Assembly (NCBI GenBank): GCA_009741485.1
Contig: CM019230.1
Location: 10,020,010-10,084,009, forward strand
Origin: Malurus cyaneus samueli
Lineage: Eukaryota; Chordata; Aves; Passeriformes; Maluridae
DNA: 64,000 nucleotides
Direction: 5' to 3'
In this document: positions 58,071-64,000 of the stretch, one piece after another
Position numbering within the stretch: the first letter of the stretch is position 1
Layout: each line of letters starts with the position of its first letter
Translations under genes and position numbers: made by a program
Notes under the pieces: model-generated
What the model was told of the DNA's origin: nothing
What the model saw: only the letters and a program-made list of their open reading frames with translations
Databases searched by the model: none

Positions 58071-61000
58071 AAAATCACCTTTTGGTTGTCTGAAATCAGT
58101 TACTACCCTGACAGCGAGCAAACTCTTTTCAGAATTTGGCCTGAAGAGGAAAAATAGTCTTGTTCTCCCTCAATTGTGGTTTTCACTCCATTAAATCAAA
58201 CCAGGAAAGGATGATCCAAATGTTGATTTAAGGGCATACATAAAACCTCTGAGAGTAAATAAACCCAAAACATGTGTTTCGTTGTAAATACTGTAAGTCT
58301 TGAAGCAGCTACAGAGCAGTACCTCTTCTATGAAGAGGATGCTACATTTACTGTGAAAACACGTGAACTCCATCCCCTAATATTCAACTGGCCTGTTCAA
58401 GAGTGATGTCTGAGACCCATGGCCTCATCCTGCTGAAATCTCCTCCCTGATTTGGAGCAGGAGGCAGTTCCTTGGCACAAAAAGCAAACAGCCTTTGAAC
58501 AGCTTGGCAGAGCCTGTGGCTGTGAGGGACATGCTCCATCCTGCTCCGCCTGAAGGGAAACACAAAACTATTATTGACTTCAAAGGTACTGGGACTCAGC
58601 CCCAGGCTGGAAATTAGCTTCAGCATTAATTGAATTAAAAGAGGGGGATTTCCTTCAAAGAACTGCCACTTCCTGGGCCATGGGATGAAATTTATATTGA
58701 GCCCAATTATAATCAGGCCAAAACACTGGAAAACAGGTCCTGAATCCAGTGGCTGGACACTCCAAGATCCGGTGGAGGAGAACAAGTCTGTGTAGGAGCT
58801 CAAGGTGGAGGTTGATTTGTCTGTACACAACCCTGCTGCAGGACAGAACCAGGCAGAATTCCTGAAACACAGCACAGCTCCTGGAGCTGGGACTGGGGGC
58901 AGGACCTCAGCTCCAGCAAGCAAAGGACATGTGTGAGCATTTCTGAACCTTCTTCATCTAAAGAAAAGGTGAAAAGGGAAAATAAACATGAATTCAGTAC
59001 AGTTGACAGGAATGGATGTCAAACTGCATCCACCAGGGCTGGAAATTCCTCTGGCCTCAAGGCTTGAAATACCCTTCATGTGGTGTCCAAGAGCCCCAAA
59101 AACCTGAACTCTGCCTTGTGTCCATGTGTTTGCCACCTTCAGGAATATGTTGGGGCCGGTAGGTTTTGGGTAGGATACATTCTCTGTTGAATCTTACCTC
59201 TCCAGAGTTACAAAGTCCCTGATATCTCTGAGTTGTCTCTGTATTTTTTGAGGTGATCTCCAGATCTTTGTCACTTTAATCCCCCATTTATACCCACCCA
59301 GTACTTGTAAAGTGGAAAAATGGATTTACTTCCCTTTCAAAGTTTACTCAAAAATGGTCTAAGAAAGAATTGTTAAATCAACAAACTGGATTCCTTTCAA
59401 CACCAAATGAGCCCCCAAATCCTCAGCACCGTCTGGCCTTCGGAAGGTTGGAATTCCTGCAAGAACAACCCTGTAAAAACTACCAGTAGCCTCCGTTTTT
59501 GACTCACAGAAAAAAATGGATGGCATGTATGATGAATAATCGCCCTGCATGAGCAGACCTTTGCCATTTGCTTCGTTCCACAGCATATCAGGTGATTCCA
59601 GAGGCAAAGCCTGATCTGCTGAAAGCATCACTCTCCTATCTCACGGAAACCTTCTCTATTTCCTCCCCTCCTGGAGGAGGAAAAGGATCTGAATCGGTGA
59701 TTTGTGGCTCAGGGCAATGCTCAGAACTGCCTTTCCCAGGAATTTCAGTAGTCCACGAGGTCAGCATCAGATAAAGAGGAATTCACCCAGCTAACATAGC
59801 TGATCTCAGCTTAGGTAACCTGCTGAGCAAAGGCCAGCAAGATGCCCCAGAGCAGCCAAACCTCTAGGAAAAGGTAACCTTTGATGTGGTGAAATGTGTT
59901 CATTGTTAGGTCAGAAAGGAAAATGGTAAAGGTTTCAGTGAGCTGGGCAAAGCCTCTCCAGGCCATGGGCCAGCTTGCTCTGGTGAAGGAGAGCCAACCC
60001 AGGAGACCAACAAATCAGGCCACAGATTTTCAGACACCTGCTTTTGGTGCTGGTCTGCCTTAATTTGTTCAGAGAATGAGCCAAGACTTGATTCCCCAAA
60101 GAGGGGAAGGGAGTTTGGGTCAGGTTCCCAGGAAGATTTGTTCTATCCCTCTGCTGTGTCTCCTCCAGGCTGGCAGTGCCTCAAGGCTGCCCTTATCCTG
60201 ACACTCCTGCAGTGGCATCTGAGCCTATTCTCCTTCTGCCTTACACCTTGCTGTAGTTAATAGTACTGAGAAAATGGTCTTTGACTGTTGTACACCACTG
60301 TAGAAAGCACTTTTCAGCAGCAGGTGCCACACAGCTCTGTAAAGAACAAGGCTCCTTTTGCCATTTTCTAAATGAGGAATGCAAAGCAGACTGACTTTAC
60401 TGAGGGCATTCACCAGGCCAGGGGCCAAGGAGAGGACAGCTCCCCCAGATTTCTGTCCTGTGCTTTTATAGCAGACTTCTGCCAACCTTTTCCTCACAGT
60501 AAAACAAAACAAGTGCTATTCTGTGACAGAAAGAGTGTTGTGCATGAATAACCATCAGTCAAAAAGGATGTGTTATAAGGATGGCCCGAATGCCCAGTTT
60601 GGAGAAGAAAAGAACAGTGCTGTGACCCCAGCAAAGGGCAGGACCCCTGGGCTCCACCAGTGCCCTGTGCTGCCAGTGCCTTCACCTCTGACACCTCACG
60701 GTGCCCTTTCTCTTGGGTCTTTCTACAGCCAAGGCTAACAAATTCACAGCAGCTCTTGGGGAAAGGCCACGAGTTCATCTGAGCCATCCTTGACTGCAAA
60801 CCAACCCAAAATGCAGCCAGGGATCTAAAGCCAAGAGCCTCTAACACAGACAGGCAGCTCTGGATCTTTGTGGTTCTGGTTGAATAGCAGAGGTGAATTT
60901 TACCATGTGACATAGGTCATGCACTCAAGATCTGCATGGCTGCCCTTGCAAGGTGTACCTCTGAGTGCTGGTGCTGTGATTTCTGAGTGCCCCTCAGAGC

Positions 61001-63448
61001 TGTGTCAGGAGTTGCCCTGTCCTCATGTGCACATGAGCATTTCCATCTCCTCCGCCTCCCCTGAGCTCCCTGCCCAGCTCTCTGCAGGAGGTTTGTGACA
61101 CAGGACACGGCAGTGTCCTGGTTGCCTCCTCTGGGGTTTCTTATCCTTGTGCCTCCCAGCTTCCTCTGGGTAACTGCTGCCCCAACACATCTCTGCCCAA
61201 ACAGTGGAGGAGGCACCCACATGGGTGTTTGGGTGACCTCAAAGACCTGCTCTACCAGACAAGATTTCTGTGCTTTTCCAAGAGACCAGAGCCAGGCAAA
61301 GACAAAACTTCAGAAACATCCCCTGACTTAAAAAAAGAATGAGCAAAACACAAGCTCTGTGTTATTTCCACCATTTATCCTGCAGTAGGGAAAAAAAAAA
61401 AAACTAACCAGCGGTAGCAGAGCACCTCTAGGGGACAACCTCTCCCTTCTTCTTCTCTCCCTCCCAGCACCATAAATAAAGAGAAAGCACCCAAGTGAGT
61501 GAACCAACAGAAGCTTCCTGAGCCAACAAGAGAGAAGAAATCAAGCCTTAAAACTGACACAAGCAGAGACGACTTAATTTGCTGCTGGGCTCTTGTATCC
61601 CACTTATGTACACGCAGATGTGCAGTGTTCCAGCTCTCCCACAGCAGAAACCCAGTTTCCTTTATGGTTAACTCAGCTTAGACTGACCCAAGCTGTACAG
61701 GTGCTCCCAGGACTATGACAAAACTTCATCTTTCCCACATATGGGATCATTCTGGAGCACACAGGCCACACCCCGTCCTCTGCATCCTTCCCAGGATGCT
61801 GAGAGGTGAAAAGTGAAAGGTATCCATGGGTCCACTGGCACTAATCCCCTCTCAGGATGATCTTTTAAACAAGAGAGGTTATAAATAGATAAAGCAAAAA
61901 GGATCTCCAACCATCATCCATGAGCTGCCTCCTTCCCTCTTTCTTCCCCCAGATCCTGCCCTCCCCTTTCCCAGACATCCTCTGCATCAATGAGCAGGAC
62001 AAGAAGGCAGCAAACTTCCACCTCCCTGCTCATGTGGAAAGAAATCACACTCAGTTTCCAGAGTCTGCATGGCCTGGCTTTATTTCAGCTCTGCACATTG
62101 TTCTGGCTGGGGAAGAGAGGGAGGAGGCAGAGATGGGGCATTGTTTGCAATTCAAATGGCTGGACCTCAGGAAAAACCAATAAATTTAAGTCACTAGAGA
62201 ATTTCAACAAGCAGGGCCACTTTCTCAAATAGGAAGCCTCCTCCCTATTGGCGGGGGCTGTTGAGGAGCCACTAGACAAGAGAATAACTAAGCACTTGTG
62301 GGGCTGAGAGCTTTTCACTCAATGAAGTCCAAACCAAACAAATTCCCCCTCTAGGAGATGCTTTTATACAAACACTCTGAGTACACACAGAAAGGCTTGA
62401 TGCCTCCAGCTCTCCATGTTTGCTAAATCAGGCCTGTTTTTTTCTCCCTGTCCCCCGCCCAAGGCGGCTGTGGGCTGTGGGCTGCAGGAGGTTTGGAAAT
62501 GCACCCTCGGCATGGCACAGTTTGGGAAGCCCCACAGGTGATGCTGGTGGAAGTGGGATGTGAAAATTCACTGGCCGTAAATCCCTTTCATAAACCAAGT
62601 GTGGTGCAGGAAAAATTTTCACCAGGACTGGATTTTTGGTGAGATGGCTTGTACCAGCTTAGTGTTTAATTTTCCGTTCAGCTTTAGCTGCCAGTTCTTG
62701 GAGGATTTAGGGAGTCCCATAACTCATTCCAGCTGGTGCCCCACAGTGCAAATTCTGCACCTCCCCTCCCTCACAGGGGTTCCCTGGAGCTGAGGCAGAT
62801 CTCTGTGGGGTGAGGAAGAGGAAGGTTCCTGCTGCAGAAGAGAATCTGACCCATCTTCTGTGACATTATCTAGAGCTGCTCAAGAAGTCACTCATGCCCA
62901 GCCAGGAGTGCTCTTTGCCTGCCCCACCCACACAAGGGTTTACAAAAGTGGGGCAGAGATAAAGGCAGGCAAAGAGTGTGAACCAAAAGACCTTTTGACA
63001 CTGCCCAAGCCCTGGTGCTGAGACATCTGATAAATCAGAGAGGTGTGGGAGTGGCTATCAGTGGCCCAGCCTGTGGTAGAACTTTGTGAGACTATGGAGA
63101 AGGAAACAAGGAGGTAATGGTCCTGTCCCATCATCCCATTTTGGAGATGTCTAAATTGATGTTGATTCAGTAACTTAGGTAGACTGTGAGAGCTGACATG
63201 ACCAGTCTGAGCCAGGGAAGAGCCCCAAAAGCCTCTTCATTTCCCCTAATTCAGGCTCCATCCTGAACTATTTGGAACTAAAAATTCAGACTCCTATTTT
63301 TATTTCTTTCCTCATTACTCCTTTTCTTCCTCCTTACTTACCACACAATTTCCTTTTTCCTCTTTTGCCACCCCTTAAGAAACTTGTTTTCATAGCCAAG
63401 GCTGCAGGTTCTGCAACGTTGCTCTGAGCAGCCAAAACATGCCACTGT
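58071..63448. other. Unique non-coding sequence
   Basis: About 5.4 kb with no recognisable gene. The minus-strand 179-codon frame at 58384-58923 covers sequence with a CTTCAAAGGTACTGGGACTC-like phrase near 58578. That recalls old, decayed amniote repeats (direct resemblance not proven). An A run lies at 61388-61401. Other frames are short and on both strands. Confidence 0.45.
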
Positions 63449-63600
63449 TCCATCCTGCTGCAAGTGGAAGAGTCCAAGGCCAGGCTGGACAGGGCTTGGA
63501 GCAATCTGGTCTAGTGGAAGGAGCCCCTGCCCATGGCTGGCAGATTGGAATGAGATAGTCTTTAAGATCCCTTACAAATGAAAGCATTCTGTGATTCTGT
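63449..63600 (+). mobile_element. CR1 LINE fragment (3' end)
   Basis: Sense CR1: GAGTCCAAGGCCAGGCTGGA, CAGGGCTTGGAGCAATCTGG, TCTAGTGGAAGGAGCCCCTG, CCCATGGCTGGCAGATTGGA, TAGTCTTTAAGATCCCTTAC, and the end CATTCTGTGATTCTGT. About 150 bp, 5'-truncated and non-coding. Confidence 0.9.
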
Positions 63601-64000
63601 AAATTCCCTGCTCCCTTAGAGTTGCCTTTCCATCAGGCTTTGCTTACAGATGCCGATTTTCTCTCTTTAATTTCTTTCTCTGCCCTCTTTGGCTCTAATT
63701 TATTCTATGGCATCTTCAAGGAAACAGGACCAAAGATGATCTACCAATAAGGATAGCAAAAATTTTTGGTCCTTTTTCAACTCTCTTACCCTGACAGAAC
63801 AATTCTCATCAGCAAATGAGGAGTGCTCACCAAGCACAGAGAGCTGAGAGTGACCTGCAGAATGTGGTGGATAAAAGCACACAATATGCAGTTGTTTTCA
63901 CACCTTTTTCTTATCCCCACAATTTCACATCAGGTCATGGGAAGAACTGTGGCAATCTCCCAGAATACCCTTTGCATTGCCTGGCAGAGCTGGCAGGTTC
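63601..64000. other. Unique non-coding sequence
   Basis: Nothing recognisable; the window ends in ordinary non-coding sequence. Confidence 0.5.

Overview
The window looks like nuclear DNA from a bird, most likely a songbird, and it reads as non-coding sequence (intergenic, or inside a long intron). The main evidence is a set of about twelve truncated CR1 (chicken repeat 1) LINE fragments in both orientations. Several keep the typical CR1 3' end, a run built on ATTCTGTG or ATTCTATG preceded by the 'AAGGTCCCTTCCAACCCAAACC' type of sequence (seen here in diverged forms). The wording of some copies (for example 43986-44480 and 15015-15361) resembles the CR1 subfamilies common in passerines. That subfamily and lineage call rests on memory of the family, not on a search.

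No protein-coding gene, exon, tRNA or rRNA could be supported. Open frames are short and scattered on both strands with no shared direction. Many of the longer ones are explained by CR1 fragments or by simple repeats. The one statistical outlier is an antiparallel pair of long open frames at 47967-48855; it is reported as an oddity, not as a gene.

Layout. 0-15 kb: unique sequence with two CR1 fragments, a 52-bp minisatellite (4901-5062), a 26-base T run (9216-9241) and an ACAAAC-rich patch near 12.0-12.3 kb. 15-18.6 kb: CR1, then a probable solo LTR of an endogenous retrovirus on the minus strand, a frame-poor unique stretch, then another CR1. 18.6-27 kb: mostly unique, with a 20-bp tandem repeat at 19121-19200 and two CR1 copies at 26.5-27.1 kb. 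27.2-30.7 kb: four simple-sequence arrays within 3.5 kb: (TATCC)n, an A/C-only tract, a CCCAAT/CCCAT array and (GCTTT)n. 30.7-47.7 kb: unique sequence with three CR1 copies, a G-quadruplex-type purine tract and two CpG-retaining, enhancer-like patches. 47.7-50.8 kb: two nearly identical ~110-bp modules 2.85 kb apart, flanking the antiparallel open frames. 50.8-64 kb: unique sequence with three short CR1 3' ends and two patches (56.8-57.2 and 57.6-58.1 kb) that look like conserved regulatory DNA.

I found no clear new biological system. The observations most worth testing are the duplicated 47.8/50.6 kb module, the antiparallel open frames between its copies, and the CpG-retaining AT-rich patches as candidate enhancers.
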